Assembly (NCBI GenBank): GCA_934157035.1
Contig: CAKPHG010000010.1
Span: 1-25,057, forward strand
DNA from: an uncultured Clostridia bacterium
Lineage (GTDB): Bacteria; Bacillota; Clostridia; TANB77; CAG-508
Direction: 5' to 3'
Length of the DNA: 25,057 bases
The notes below the pieces were generated by a model. It was given only the letters and a program-made list of their open reading frames with translations, made no database searches and was not told where the DNA came from. The first letter of the stretch is position 1. Every line of letters starts with the position of its first letter. The position numbers and the translations under genes were made by a program. Shown here piece after piece: positions 15,932-23,061 of this stretch.

Positions 15932-16630
15932 TTATACTCCTTTTTCAATTTTTCTAAAAGCTTTTTTTATCAAAGAATCTTCTTTATTGTCCAATATTTT
16001 TGCTGCTAAATAAGCAACTTCTTCTTTATATTGAGTACTTAATTTTTTAAATCTTATTTTAGCTACTCTTTGATTATTGTATATTATTGTTTGATCTTCT
16101 AAATCAAATGGGAAGTTTATTATTTCTTCATTCCATACTATTTTACTTCCTATTGATAAGAATTCTAAATATTCATTTTCTTCTTTTAAAATTTTGTTTG
16201 CAAATATAACTTTTGTAGCATGTATTTGATTTTTTAGTCCACTTATTGTTTCTAATCCTCTTTTTATAGAATACATATCAAATGAAGTTACAAAATATAC
16301 TTGCTCACATGTTTCTAATTCATAATTTTCAACAGATTCTGTTGTATCTAAGTCCATTAAAGCTACATCGTAATCTAGGTCAATTATTTGTGGTAATGCT
16401 AAATATTGTTTTATTTTTTCAAAATTTTCAAATCCAACAGCTATATCTATTCCTTCAAATTCTGTAACATAGGATTTAGAAGGTTTTATTACTGGTACTA
16501 TGTATTTAGCTTTTTGAGTTAAAGTACCGTCAACTAATAGTACTTTTTTTCCTGCTTCAACTAATACTTTAGCAATATATAACATAAAGTCTGTTTTATC
16601 ATAAGCACCAATGAATCCAATTTTTTTCAT
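15932..16630 (-). CDS. ParA/CpaE-like protein with divergent P-loop, 232 aa
   Basis: It starts MKKIGFIGAYDKTDFMLYIAKVL; GAYDKTDF occupies the P-loop position, keeping one Lys-Thr but not the KGGxGKT signature. GKKVLLVDGTL is a good Walker A' and YDVALMDLDTTESV resembles Walker B, followed by EQVYFVTSFDMYSIKRGLETISGL. This is the ParA/MinD arrangement. Being next to a second such protein and to CpaB and CpaF genes it probably serves in pilus positioning or assembly control (inference). The ribosome binding site AGGAGG is embedded in the last codons of the CpaB-like gene, 3 bp upstream, which suggests translational coupling. Confidence 0.75.
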   Translation of the reverse strand: MKKIGFIGAYDKTDFMLYIAKVLVEAGKKVLLVDGTLTQKAKYIVPVIKPSKSYVTEFEGIDIAVGFENFEKIKQYLALPQIIDLDYDVALMDLDTTESVENYELETCEQVYFVTSFDMYSIKRGLETISGLKNQIHATKVIFANKILKEENEYLEFLSIGSKIVWNEEIINFPFDLEDQTIIYNNQRVAKIRFKKLSTQYKEEVAYLAAKILDNKEDSLIKKAFRKIEKGV

Positions 16631-16633
16631 GGT

Positions 16634-17530
16634 TTAATATCCTCCTAATGATTCTAAGTAAAGTGATCTTGCTTCTTTTGCTTTTGCAATTTCTTCTTGA
16701 ACTCCTGCTTCAATGTTATTTACTCTATCTTGTGCATATTGTGCTAATGCACTGTCTATAATTCCTGTTCTTGTAGATGCATTTTGATTATATCTTGCAA
16801 ATAATCCATTTTTGGCTTCTTGTGTAATATTTGCGTTAGAGTTTAATGCACTTTGAACTGCACCTGTTGGAACATAAGTTGGTATTAAAGTTTTTTGTAA
16901 TCCTGGCTCAATATAAGTTGTAGCATATAGTAAAGATCCTTTATCTATATATGCTTCTATTATTGCATTACTCATTACCATTGTTTCAGCTTCTGTCATA
17001 TTTACAATAAATGATGTTGGATTTTCAACTTCTGGAATTTCTACTTTCTTTTTAGATGCAACTATATAATCTACTCCATTTGAAAACTTTATTCTTATGT
17101 CTATATAATCTCCATTTTGTATTTGTGATGGTAATATTACCATATTATATTCTTGCTTTCTCAAATCATCTGTTGTCTTTTCATCACTTTCAGAAACCAT
17201 ATTAGAAGTAACTACTGTACCTGCTGATAAATCGATTTTTGCTATAGTATCATCTGTAAGGTCTGCAACATTTAAAGTATCTTTTGGTAATATGCTTGAT
17301 GAAACTGATTTTTGTTTTAAATTTTCTAAAGAAACTTTTTCTCCAGATTTTACATCTTTTGATACTACATACACATTTTTCATTGATGATTTTTCTGCTT
17401 GTTTTTCTTTTTGTAATGTATTTAATTTCATAAATAGAAGTACAATTATACTTCCAGTTATTAGTAAAGTTACTAAAACTCCTATTAATAAATAATTATT
17501 TGCTTTTCTTTGCATTGGATTCATTGCCAT
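16634..17530 (-). CDS. cpaB: CpaB-like SAF-domain pilus assembly protein, 298 aa
   Basis: First gene of the pilus operon. Residues 13-35 are one membrane segment, with the rest outside. An SAF domain follows (about 50-115): NVYVVSKDVKSGEKVSLENL, then DTIAKIDLSAGTVVTSNMV, the layout of CpaB/RcpC. In Gram-negative Tad systems CpaB works with the outer-membrane secretin; here no secretin is present, so it probably organises the pilus across the cell wall (inference). The C-terminal quarter is helical and ends SLYLESLGGY. GGAGGA lies eight bases before the ATG at 17530, and a sigma-A promoter lies about 40 bp upstream. Confidence 0.85.
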   Translation of the reverse strand: MAMNPMQRKANNYLLIGVLVTLLITGSIIVLLFMKLNTLQKEKQAEKSSMKNVYVVSKDVKSGEKVSLENLKQKSVSSSILPKDTLNVADLTDDTIAKIDLSAGTVVTSNMVSESDEKTTDDLRKQEYNMVILPSQIQNGDYIDIRIKFSNGVDYIVASKKKVEIPEVENPTSFIVNMTEAETMVMSNAIIEAYIDKGSLLYATTYIEPGLQKTLIPTYVPTGAVQSALNSNANITQEAKNGLFARYNQNASTRTGIIDSALAQYAQDRVNNIEAGVQEEIAKAKEARSLYLESLGGY

Positions 17531-17576
17531 ATCTATATTCCTCCTTATTTTTTGACAAAATATTATTACTTATTTC

Positions 17577-17605
17577 ATTGTACTACAAAACAAAAGCAAA
17601 AACAA
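17577..17605 (-). promoter_or_regulatory. Sigma-A promoter of the pilus operon
   Basis: On the minus strand TTGTTT (17605-17600), 17 nt, TACAAT (17582-17577). The transcript would start near 17570 and reach the CpaB-like gene after about 40 nt; no riboswitch fits in that leader. Confidence 0.6.
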
Positions 17606-17699
17606 CAAATTAAGCTAACTGTAATATAAAAATAATATCATCGTAATATTTTTGTAATATTTCTATATTTATTCATTTTACTGGCTTTTAAAGTAAAAT

Positions 17700-17731
17700 A
17701 ATAGGTAGGAATTTCCATTTTCCTACCTATT
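17700..17731 (-). terminator. Terminator after the 148-aa membrane protein gene
   Basis: AATAGGTAGGAA (17700-17711) and TTCCTACCTATT (17720-17731) form a 12-bp perfect stem with an 8-nt loop, followed on the minus strand by a T-rich stretch. It insulates the pilus operon from the upstream gene. Confidence 0.85.
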
Positions 17732-17737
17732 GTTTTC

Positions 17738-18184
17738 TTATCTTCTATAACAGCACCAAGTTGTTCTTCCTCCTGTTGTATTATTTGTAACATTTACTGT
17801 TGCAACATCACTTGTATTCGAATTATTACAGTTGCATCTTTTATTATTATTGTTATTTTGAATATCTGCTACTTGATTTGCTATTCTTGAAATATCTTCA
17901 CTACTTAATGATATTGAATTTGTATTTCTTAATCTATTACTACTACATCCTGAATTGCTACTTCGTTGAAATAACCATTCAGCAATATAAGCTGCTATAA
18001 ATGCTAGTATTGTATATGCTATAGCAAATATTAAGAAACTAGCATCAAATGCAGCAAATGCTACTATTAAGTATATTGCAAAAAAAGTTGCTGCCGTTAA
18101 AAAAGGACATCTAAGTATTTTTTCTAACACAATAGCAAGTATAATTGTTGCTACTGGTAAAGCAAAATATAATAATATATTCAT
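17738..18184 (-). CDS. Small membrane protein with Asn/Cys-rich tail, 148 aa (DUF2651-like?)
   Basis: Residues 1-75 hold three closely spaced membrane segments (about 2-20, 29-48 and 50-72) with the pattern FAAFDASFLIFAIAYTILAFIA, which recalls the small DUF2651/YbeF membrane family; this assignment is from memory and tentative. The second half is hydrophilic and low-complexity, rich in Asn and Ser, with Cys-x-Cys (RCNCNN) and a final CCYRR, so a cysteine-rich cytoplasmic or surface tail is present. GGGAGA precedes the ATG. It has its own terminator and is not part of the pilus operon. Function unknown. Confidence 0.7.
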   Translation of the reverse strand: MNILLYFALPVATIILAIVLEKILRCPFLTAATFFAIYLIVAFAAFDASFLIFAIAYTILAFIAAYIAEWLFQRSSNSGCSSNRLRNTNSISLSSEDISRIANQVADIQNNNNNKRCNCNNSNTSDVATVNVTNNTTGGRTTWCCYRR

Positions 18185-18256
18185 ATATATCTCTCCCTTA
18201 TGTTTTTACTTGTTTGTATATAATATGAATATTTCAGATGTTATGTGACTATTCTA

Positions 18257-18994
18257 TTATTCGTATTCCACTTTCATCAAATATAGTGCATAAGGTGGAA
18301 GTGTTTTACCCGCATTTTTTCTATCCTTTGATTCAATTATATCTGGAATCTGGCAAGGTTCTATTTTTTCCAATCCCACATCCACTAAAGTTCCAGCAAT
18401 TATTCTTACCATATTGTACAAAAAACCATTTCCCGTAAGCTCAATTATAATTCTATTGTTTTCTTCTTTTATTTGTGTTTTATATATTTTTCTTACACTA
18501 CTTTTACTAGAAGTACCACTAGCTTTAAATGCCTTAAAATCATGCTCTCCTTCAAAGTATTTTATTGATTGTTTCATTTTTTCTACATTTAACTTAGTTG
18601 GAACAAAATACTCTAAATTTCTATAAATTGCGGAGGCATTTTCTCCATTATTTATAATATATCTATATGTTTTTTGTTTGCAATTATATCTTGCATGAAA
18701 TCTTTCTTCTACTTCTTCCGATTTTTGAATTCTAATTGATTTTTTTAATTTTGTGTTCAATGCTATTGCAAATTTTTGGCTTGGTAAATTGCTATTAGTT
18801 TTAAAATTTGCAACTTGACCAAAACTATGTACTCCTGCATCTGTTCTTCCAGAAGCTATTAATTCAACATCCTCTCCTGTTATTTCTTTAATTGCTCTTT
18901 CTATTTCTCCCTGAATATTTAATTTATTTGGTTGTTTTTGCCATCCATTAAAATCTTTTCCATCATATTCTATTGTTAGTTTTATATTTCTCAT
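18257..18994 (-). CDS. truA: tRNA pseudouridine(38-40) synthase TruA
   Basis: TruA converts uridines 38-40 of the tRNA anticodon arm to pseudouridine. The protein begins MRNIKLTIEYDGKDFNGWQKQ, the typical start with the YDGxxFxGWQ motif. GRTDAGVHSFGQVANF (about residues 51-66) contains the catalytic Asp. NGFLYNMVRIIAGTLVDVG near residue 205 is the C-terminal signature. At 245 residues it has normal family length. The start chosen is the ATG at 18994, preceded by GGAGAG five bases away; a longer in-frame ORF to 19075 adds 27 residues not seen in the family. A TATAAT-like box lies upstream, without a good -35. Confidence 0.95.
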   Translation of the reverse strand: MRNIKLTIEYDGKDFNGWQKQPNKLNIQGEIERAIKEITGEDVELIASGRTDAGVHSFGQVANFKTNSNLPSQKFAIALNTKLKKSIRIQKSEEVEERFHARYNCKQKTYRYIINNGENASAIYRNLEYFVPTKLNVEKMKQSIKYFEGEHDFKAFKASGTSSKSSVRKIYKTQIKEENNRIIIELTGNGFLYNMVRIIAGTLVDVGLEKIEPCQIPDIIESKDRKNAGKTLPPYALYLMKVEYE

Positions 18995-19056
18995 TTTTAC
19001 TCTCCATTTACTATAACTATTATGAATTGCTTTTTTATTATAAAATTTCTTTATAT

Positions 19057-19102
19057 AAAAAAATTGAGAAGTCAAATATTAAATATTAGAATTCTCTTTT
19101 TT
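19057..19102 (-). terminator. Terminator after cdaA
   Basis: On the minus strand AAAAAAGAGAA and TTCTCAATTTTTTT pair with an AT-rich inner hairpin, ending in a T-run. It lies 15 bp after the cdaA stop codon and separates it from truA. Confidence 0.65.
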
Positions 19103-19117
19103 AACATCCGACCTCTT

Positions 19118-20026
19118 TTATTTTTTCTTTGAAAATCTTGTTCTAATTTTCTTTATTTTATCAGCTTTTATTTTGTTTTCTTGTCCCATTCTATCTGTTA
19201 CTATATTTTTTATTAATATTTTCTTTAACTTTTCTTCATCAACATCAGCAATTAAAGTTCCATCTTTTGCTATAGAAATTTTTCCAGTTTCTTCAGACAC
19301 AACTATTGCTATACTGTCTGTTTCTTTAGAAATTCCTATTGCTGCTCTATGTCTTGTTCCTAATTCTTTTGCAATTTCTTTATCATTAGCTAGTGGTAAA
19401 ATACATGCTGCTGAAACTATTTTATTATTGCTTATAATAACTGCTCCATCATGTAATGGTGTATTAGGTACAAATAAATTTACTAGTAATTGTGGAGATA
19501 CTTCTGCGTTAATTTCTATTCCAGTTTCTGCTATGTCTCCTATTTTTATATCTCTTTCCATTACAATTAATGCACCTGTTCTGCTTTTTGCCATTTCTGA
19601 CACGGCTATTGAAATTTTATATATATCTTCTTTTGTTTTTGTTGCTATATCTTTATTTATTCCAAAAAATTTAGTTAGTTTATTAGTTCCTAATTGTTCC
19701 AAACCTCTTCTTAGTTCTGGTTGAAAAATTACAATCATTACTATAACTCCATAGGTCATTATTGATGTTAATATGTAATGTAAAATTTCTAAATGAATCC
19801 ATCCACTTACTAAAGTAGCTACAATTAGCAACGCTATTCCTTTAATTAATTGCCATACTCGTGACTTTTTTGTTATTTTTATAAGTTTATATATTAAAAA
19901 TATAACTATTGTAAGATCTACTATTAGTGCAATAACTTTAAATGGATTTTCGCTTAGGGAATTTATATATTCAATTACATTTACTTGCCAAAAATCATTT
20001 GCTATTTCAAAAAAATTATCTTTCAT
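19118..20026 (-). CDS. cdaA: Diadenylate cyclase CdaA (c-di-AMP synthase)
   Basis: CdaA joins two ATP into c-di-AMP, an essential second messenger in most Firmicutes for osmolyte, potassium and cell-wall control. Three membrane segments lie in the first 100 residues (about 30-48, 60-78 and 83-100). The DAC domain follows: the DGA motif in NTPLHDGAVIIS and the RHR motif in LGTRHRAAIGIS, both needed for catalysis. At about 302 residues it is a little longer than the usual 270-280. A TTG at 20029 lies directly before the ATG at 20026; the ATG was preferred, with AGGAAG nine bases upstream. The usual partners cdaR and glmM are not next to it; instead a 39-residue membrane protein gene precedes it in a likely operon. 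Confidence 0.95.
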   Translation of the reverse strand: MKDNFFEIANDFWQVNVIEYINSLSENPFKVIALIVDLTIVIFLIYKLIKITKKSRVWQLIKGIALLIVATLVSGWIHLEILHYILTSIMTYGVIVMIVIFQPELRRGLEQLGTNKLTKFFGINKDIATKTKEDIYKISIAVSEMAKSRTGALIVMERDIKIGDIAETGIEINAEVSPQLLVNLFVPNTPLHDGAVIISNNKIVSAACILPLANDKEIAKELGTRHRAAIGISKETDSIAIVVSEETGKISIAKDGTLIADVDEEKLKKILIKNIVTDRMGQENKIKADKIKKIRTRFSKKK

Positions 20027-20078
20027 CAAATTATTCTTCCTTTTATTCTACTTATATTTTTATTTATTATTAAATAAT

Positions 20079-20198
20079 TTACATTGCAACTAAACAATAT
20101 ATTAAAGTAGCTCCTATGCCTAAAACCATTAGTACTGCTAGGAAACCTGCCATTATTTTTCCAAATATTTTTGATATATCTCTTTGTTTTTTTGCCAT
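20079..20198 (-). CDS. 39-aa single-span membrane protein upstream of cdaA
   Basis: The reverse strand encodes a 39-residue protein: MAKKQRDISKIFGKIMAGFL followed by AVLMVLGIGATLIYCLVAM. A basic N-terminus is followed by a single hydrophobic segment to the C-terminus. It has a near-ideal ribosome binding site (AAGGAGGT at about 20205-20212, six bases before the ATG) and a sigma-A promoter. The layout resembles the DUF4044 small proteins of Firmicutes (from memory, tentative). It lies 52 bp before cdaA on the same strand, so it may be co-transcribed and could modulate the membrane-bound cyclase (inference). Confidence 0.75.
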   Translation of the reverse strand: MAKKQRDISKIFGKIMAGFLAVLMVLGIGATLIYCLVAM

Positions 20199-20231
20199 AA
20201 AAAAACCTCCTTTGTATATTAACTATAATTA

Positions 20232-20260
20232 GTTATACCACAAAAGAGATTTTTTTACAA
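20232..20260 (-). promoter_or_regulatory. Sigma-A promoter for the 39-aa gene and cdaA
   Basis: On the minus strand TTGTAA (20260-20255), 17 nt, TATAAC (20237-20232), with an extended -10 (TGG before TATAAC). Predicted start near 20225. Confidence 0.7.
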
Positions 20261-20275
20261 TATATTTTTATTTTT

Positions 20276-20350
20276 TGGTGACCCCTACGGGAATCGAACC
20301 CATGATTCAGCCTTGAGAGGGCTGCGTCTTAACCGCTTGACCAAGGGGCC
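20276..20350 (-). tRNA. tRNA-Glu (anticodon CTC)
   Basis: The reverse strand folds as a tRNA. The acceptor is GGCCCCT with AGGGGTC. The anticodon stem CAGCC/GGCTG encloses the loop CTCTCAA, anticodon CTC. The T-arm contains GGTTCGATTCC, and the 3' end is an encoded CCA (20278-20276). It reads GAG codons. It has its own promoter 12 nt upstream of its predicted start. Confidence 0.93.
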
Positions 20351-20368
20351 TTTTCTTAATGCTTATTC

Positions 20369-20397
20369 ATAATAACATTTTTTTCTAATCATGTCAA
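20369..20397 (-). promoter_or_regulatory. Sigma-A promoter of tRNA-Glu
   Basis: On the minus strand a perfect TTGACA (20397-20392), 17 nt, TATTAT (20374-20369), with an extended -10 TGT. It would start transcription about 12 nt before the mature tRNA. Confidence 0.8.
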
Positions 20398-20408
20398 TAG
20401 GGATGTTC

Positions 20409-20435
20409 CTTATTGACACTTTTATTGTCAATAAG
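20409..20435. terminator. Hairpin between mrnC and the tRNA-Glu promoter, possible terminator
   Basis: CTTATTGACA (20409-20418) and TGTCAATAAG (20426-20435) form a 10-bp perfect stem with a 7-nt loop, and flanking GGGG/CCC bases could extend it imperfectly. It follows the mrnC stop by 22 bp on the minus strand but has no U-run, so it may be a weak terminator or an RNA-end stabiliser. Confidence 0.5.
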
Positions 20436-20457
20436 AGCACCCCATTTTTTATTTTAT

Positions 20458-20886
20458 CTAGGACAAAAGTGACCCGTCTCCAAATGTTCTTTTTAAAATT
20501 TCACTCAATCTTTTATCTTGTTTTGTTAAATATAAATATCCTATTAATGCTTCAAAAGCTGTCGCTTTACTATATTCTGCTAAATTTGAATTTTTAGGTA
20601 GATGATGATTTTGTGCATTTCTTCCTCTTCTTACTATTTCTTTTTCTTCTTCTGTTAATATTTCTTGTATTTTCGTAAGCGTTTCTGCTTGTGCTTGTGC
20701 TTTTACATATTTTGTTGTTTTTACATGCAATTCATGTGGATGTAATTTAGTACTGTTAACAAGTTGCATACGTATGTATATCTCATATATGCAATCACCT
20801 ATATATGCCCAAACTAATGGTGGCATTATTTTTACTTCTTCTAATTCTTTTTTTCTTGGTATTATTTCTTCAATCGTTCCTTCCAT
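20458..20886 (-). CDS. mrnC: Mini-ribonuclease III (MrnC)
   Basis: MrnC is an RNase III-type nuclease without a double-stranded-RNA-binding domain; in B. subtilis it matures 23S rRNA. The 142-residue protein has PPLVWAYIGDCIYEIYIR (about residues 22-39) with the catalytic Asp in GD, the central VRRGRNAQ motif, and YSKATAFEALIGYLYL, which carries the second acidic metal-binding site (the family signature KxxFEALIGxLYL). Length matches the family. Its ATG overlaps the rbgA stop by one base (TAATG), so the two ribosome-biogenesis genes are translationally coupled. A hairpin and the tRNA-Glu promoter follow. Confidence 0.95.
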   Translation of the reverse strand: MEGTIEEIIPRKKELEEVKIMPPLVWAYIGDCIYEIYIRMQLVNSTKLHPHELHVKTTKYVKAQAQAETLTKIQEILTEEEKEIVRRGRNAQNHHLPKNSNLAEYSKATAFEALIGYLYLTKQDKRLSEILKRTFGDGSLLS

Positions 20887-21800
20887 TATTTATTAGATAC
20901 CTCCAATGTTATTCTTCCTAGTTTTCCGCTTCTAAAATCCTCTATTAAAATATTTGAAACTTTTTCTTCATCTACTCTTCCACCAGAAACTATGGCTCCT
21001 CTTTTTTTACCAATCTCATATAATATTTCTAAAATATTCTCATTTTCCATTTGATCTTCATTTGATAGTTTTTCTTCTATTATTTCATTTGAAATTCCAT
21101 ATCTATCTATTATTGATTTTCTTTTGTTTTCCAATAAGTATTTTAATAAAAAATATGCTATTTCTGTTTTTTCTAAATTGTCGTCTTTTATTGTTCCCGT
21201 AAATGCTAAGTGAAATGCAACTTCTTGTGGTTCTAATTTTGGCCATAAAATTCCAGGTGTATCTAATAATTCTATATTTTCTTTTACTCTAACCCATTGT
21301 TTTTGTTTTGTAACACCCGGTCTATTTCCTACTGCCGTAGAAGATTTCTTTGTTATACGATTTATAAAAGATGATTTTCCTACATTAGGTATTCCTACTA
21401 TCATAACTCTTATTGATCTTCCTACTCTTCCCTTATTTGAAAAAGCCTCTTTATCTTCTTGCATTATTTTTTCTATTTGTCTTATTGTTTCTGGTACACC
21501 CTTTCCAGAGTTTGAATCTGTTAGTATTGCCACTATTCCTTGTTTTTCATAGTATTCAACCCATTTTTCGTTTTGCTTTTCATCTGCTAAATCTGCTTTA
21601 TTTAGTATAATTATTTTTTTCTTGTTTTTTGTCCACTCTGCTATATCTGGGTTTTGACTAGATAGTGGTATTCTAGCATCTAATATCTCTATTACTACAT
21701 CTATTAATTTTAAATCTTCTTGTATTTGTTTTTTGGTTTTTGCCATGTGTCCTGGATACCAGTTGATACTTGTACTTGCACAACTTTTTTCATTATTCAT
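20886..21800 (-). CDS. rbgA: Ribosome biogenesis GTPase RbgA (YlqF), with 5' end replaced by the integrated element
   Basis: RbgA is a circularly permuted GTPase needed for late 50S subunit assembly. INWYPGHMAKTKKQI is the family N-terminus. Motifs occur in permuted order: G4 LNKADL (about residue 72), G1 GIPNVGKSSFINR (about 134), G3 DTPGILWP (about 176). It has a normal C-terminal helical domain and 304 residues. The start chosen is ATG at 21800, because AGGTGA lies five bases before it; an in-frame GTG at 21809 is an alternative. The bases upstream of 21779 belong to the inserted element: the first residues MNNEKSCA are supplied by it, and the displaced native start (MEDKKEKLP) lies at 24107. 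The gene now begins 10 nt after the recombinase stop, so it is probably expressed from the element. Confidence 0.95.
   Translation of the reverse strand: MNNEKSCASTSINWYPGHMAKTKKQIQEDLKLIDVVIEILDARIPLSSQNPDIAEWTKNKKKIIILNKADLADEKQNEKWVEYYEKQGIVAILTDSNSGKGVPETIRQIEKIMQEDKEAFSNKGRVGRSIRVMIVGIPNVGKSSFINRITKKSSTAVGNRPGVTKQKQWVRVKENIELLDTPGILWPKLEPQEVAFHLAFTGTIKDDNLEKTEIAYFLLKYLLENKRKSIIDRYGISNEIIEEKLSNEDQMENENILEILYEIGKKRGAIVSGGRVDEEKVSNILIEDFRSGKLGRITLEVSNK
21760..21778. repeat. Proximal attachment site (rbgA junction)
   Basis: The 19-bp copy cagttgatacttgtacttg is identical to 24064-24082. On the minus strand it encodes the STSIN part of the rbgA N-terminus. Left of it is native rbgA (TGG, Trp, then YPGHMAK); right of it is element DNA. 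Confidence 0.85.
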
Positions 21801-21810
21801 TTTACTCACC

Positions 21811-23061
21811 TTATTTCCTTTTAAACTCTATTTTTATTGATCCATCTTGATTTAAATATATCATATTTATTAAATCAAAAATATACTTTCTGTTCAATTT
21901 ATCTATTTTTTTAACTTGTCTATTATTTATTTCTGTAATAACCTTTTCTTCTAAAATATCTTTTCTTACTGTATGTTTATTGTTGCATCCTCTTTTTCTT
22001 ACATGTGATGAACATGCATAATATGTATATTCTTTACTCTTTCTAATAGTCAAGTTACTATCACATTCTGTGCATTTCAAATATCCTGAAAAGATATCAT
22101 ATTCATTATTTGAATTTACTTTTACTGAATGTTTAATTATATCTTGCACTCTTTCAAATTGCTCTTTGCTTATTATCTCTATATGATTATTTTTTGTGAT
22201 TATTAACTCGTCTTCTTTTATTTTTACAAATTTATGATTTTTGAAACTAATTCGTTTTCGCTTTTGTTGAATTAAATCTCCAGTATATACTTTATTATTT
22301 AGAATTCCAGTAATCATACTGAGATTCCACTTTTTGCCTTCATTAGTGTTTTTAATATGTTCCATTGGAGTTTTGATTTTTTTATTATTTAAAATATCTA
22401 CTATTTCTTTTTTGCTTAAACCCTTTTCTGTATTATCAAATATCATCTTTACAGTTTTAGCCGCTTCTGTATCAATAATTATTTTATTCTTTTCATATCT
22501 TGATTTTTTATATCCATAAGGTGCATAAGAAGTTACAAATTCGCCATTTATCTTTTTAGTAGTTAATGCTGTTTTAACTTTATTAGATATATCTCTTGGA
22601 TAGCTCTCGTTATAAATATTAAGTAAGCCTTTTAATAAATAACTATCTTCTTCATCATTTAATCCATCTATATTATCATTAATTGAAATAAGTTTTACAT
22701 CATATAATGGTAAAATAGAATCAAGTAATTCTCCTACTTCAATATAATTTCTACCTAATCTTGATAAATCCTTAACAATTACTATGTCAACCTTTTTATT
22801 TGATATATCTTTTAACATTCTTTTTAGCTCAGGTCTATCAAAGCTTGTCCCACTATAGCCATTATCTACATAATAATTATATATCTTCATATCTTCTTTA
22901 TCTTTAATGTAATAATCTATTAAATCTTTTTGATTTGATATGCTATTTACTTCTTTTTCTTTCTTTGAAATTCTAATATATGCAGCTACTCTCAATTTTA
23001 ATATTAAAACCACCTCCAATACATTTAAATTAAAATGGTACTGATACATATAATCGTCCAT
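21811..23061 (-). CDS. Serine recombinase (large serine integrase type, short form)
   Basis: Site-specific recombinase, presumed integrase of the rbgA element. The catalytic resolvase domain starts at LRVAAYIRISKKEKEVNSIS, with the nucleophilic Ser in RIS. It contains NGYSGTSFDRPELKRML and VKDLSRLGRNYIEVGELL with catalytic arginines. The recombinase DNA-binding domain follows (APYGYKKS, then KWNLSMITGILNNKVYTGDL). A zinc ribbon comes next: CTECDSNLTIR, then YYACSSHVRKRGC. At about 400 residues it lacks the long C-terminal region of many integrases. The start is uncertain: GGAGGTG at 23017-23011 lies six bases before an in-frame ATA (23004), where the family homology begins, while standard starts (ATG 23061, TTG 22995) are badly placed. 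The coordinates give the longest standard-start frame. It follows the protease gene and ends 2-10 nt before rbgA. Confidence 0.88.
   Translation of the reverse strand: MDDYMYQYHFNLNVLEVVLILKLRVAAYIRISKKEKEVNSISNQKDLIDYYIKDKEDMKIYNYYVDNGYSGTSFDRPELKRMLKDISNKKVDIVIVKDLSRLGRNYIEVGELLDSILPLYDVKLISINDNIDGLNDEEDSYLLKGLLNIYNESYPRDISNKVKTALTTKKINGEFVTSYAPYGYKKSRYEKNKIIIDTEAAKTVKMIFDNTEKGLSKKEIVDILNNKKIKTPMEHIKNTNEGKKWNLSMITGILNNKVYTGDLIQQKRKRISFKNHKFVKIKEDELIITKNNHIEIISKEQFERVQDIIKHSVKVNSNNEYDIFSGYLKCTECDSNLTIRKSKEYTYYACSSHVRKRGCNNKHTVRKDILEEKVITEINNRQVKKIDKLNRKYIFDLINMIYLNQDGSIKIEFKRK

Noticed and set aside
17531..17576. Riboswitch (for example c-di-GMP) in front of the pilus operon
   Set aside because: The leader after the predicted promoter is only about 40 nt, and no conserved aptamer core is seen.
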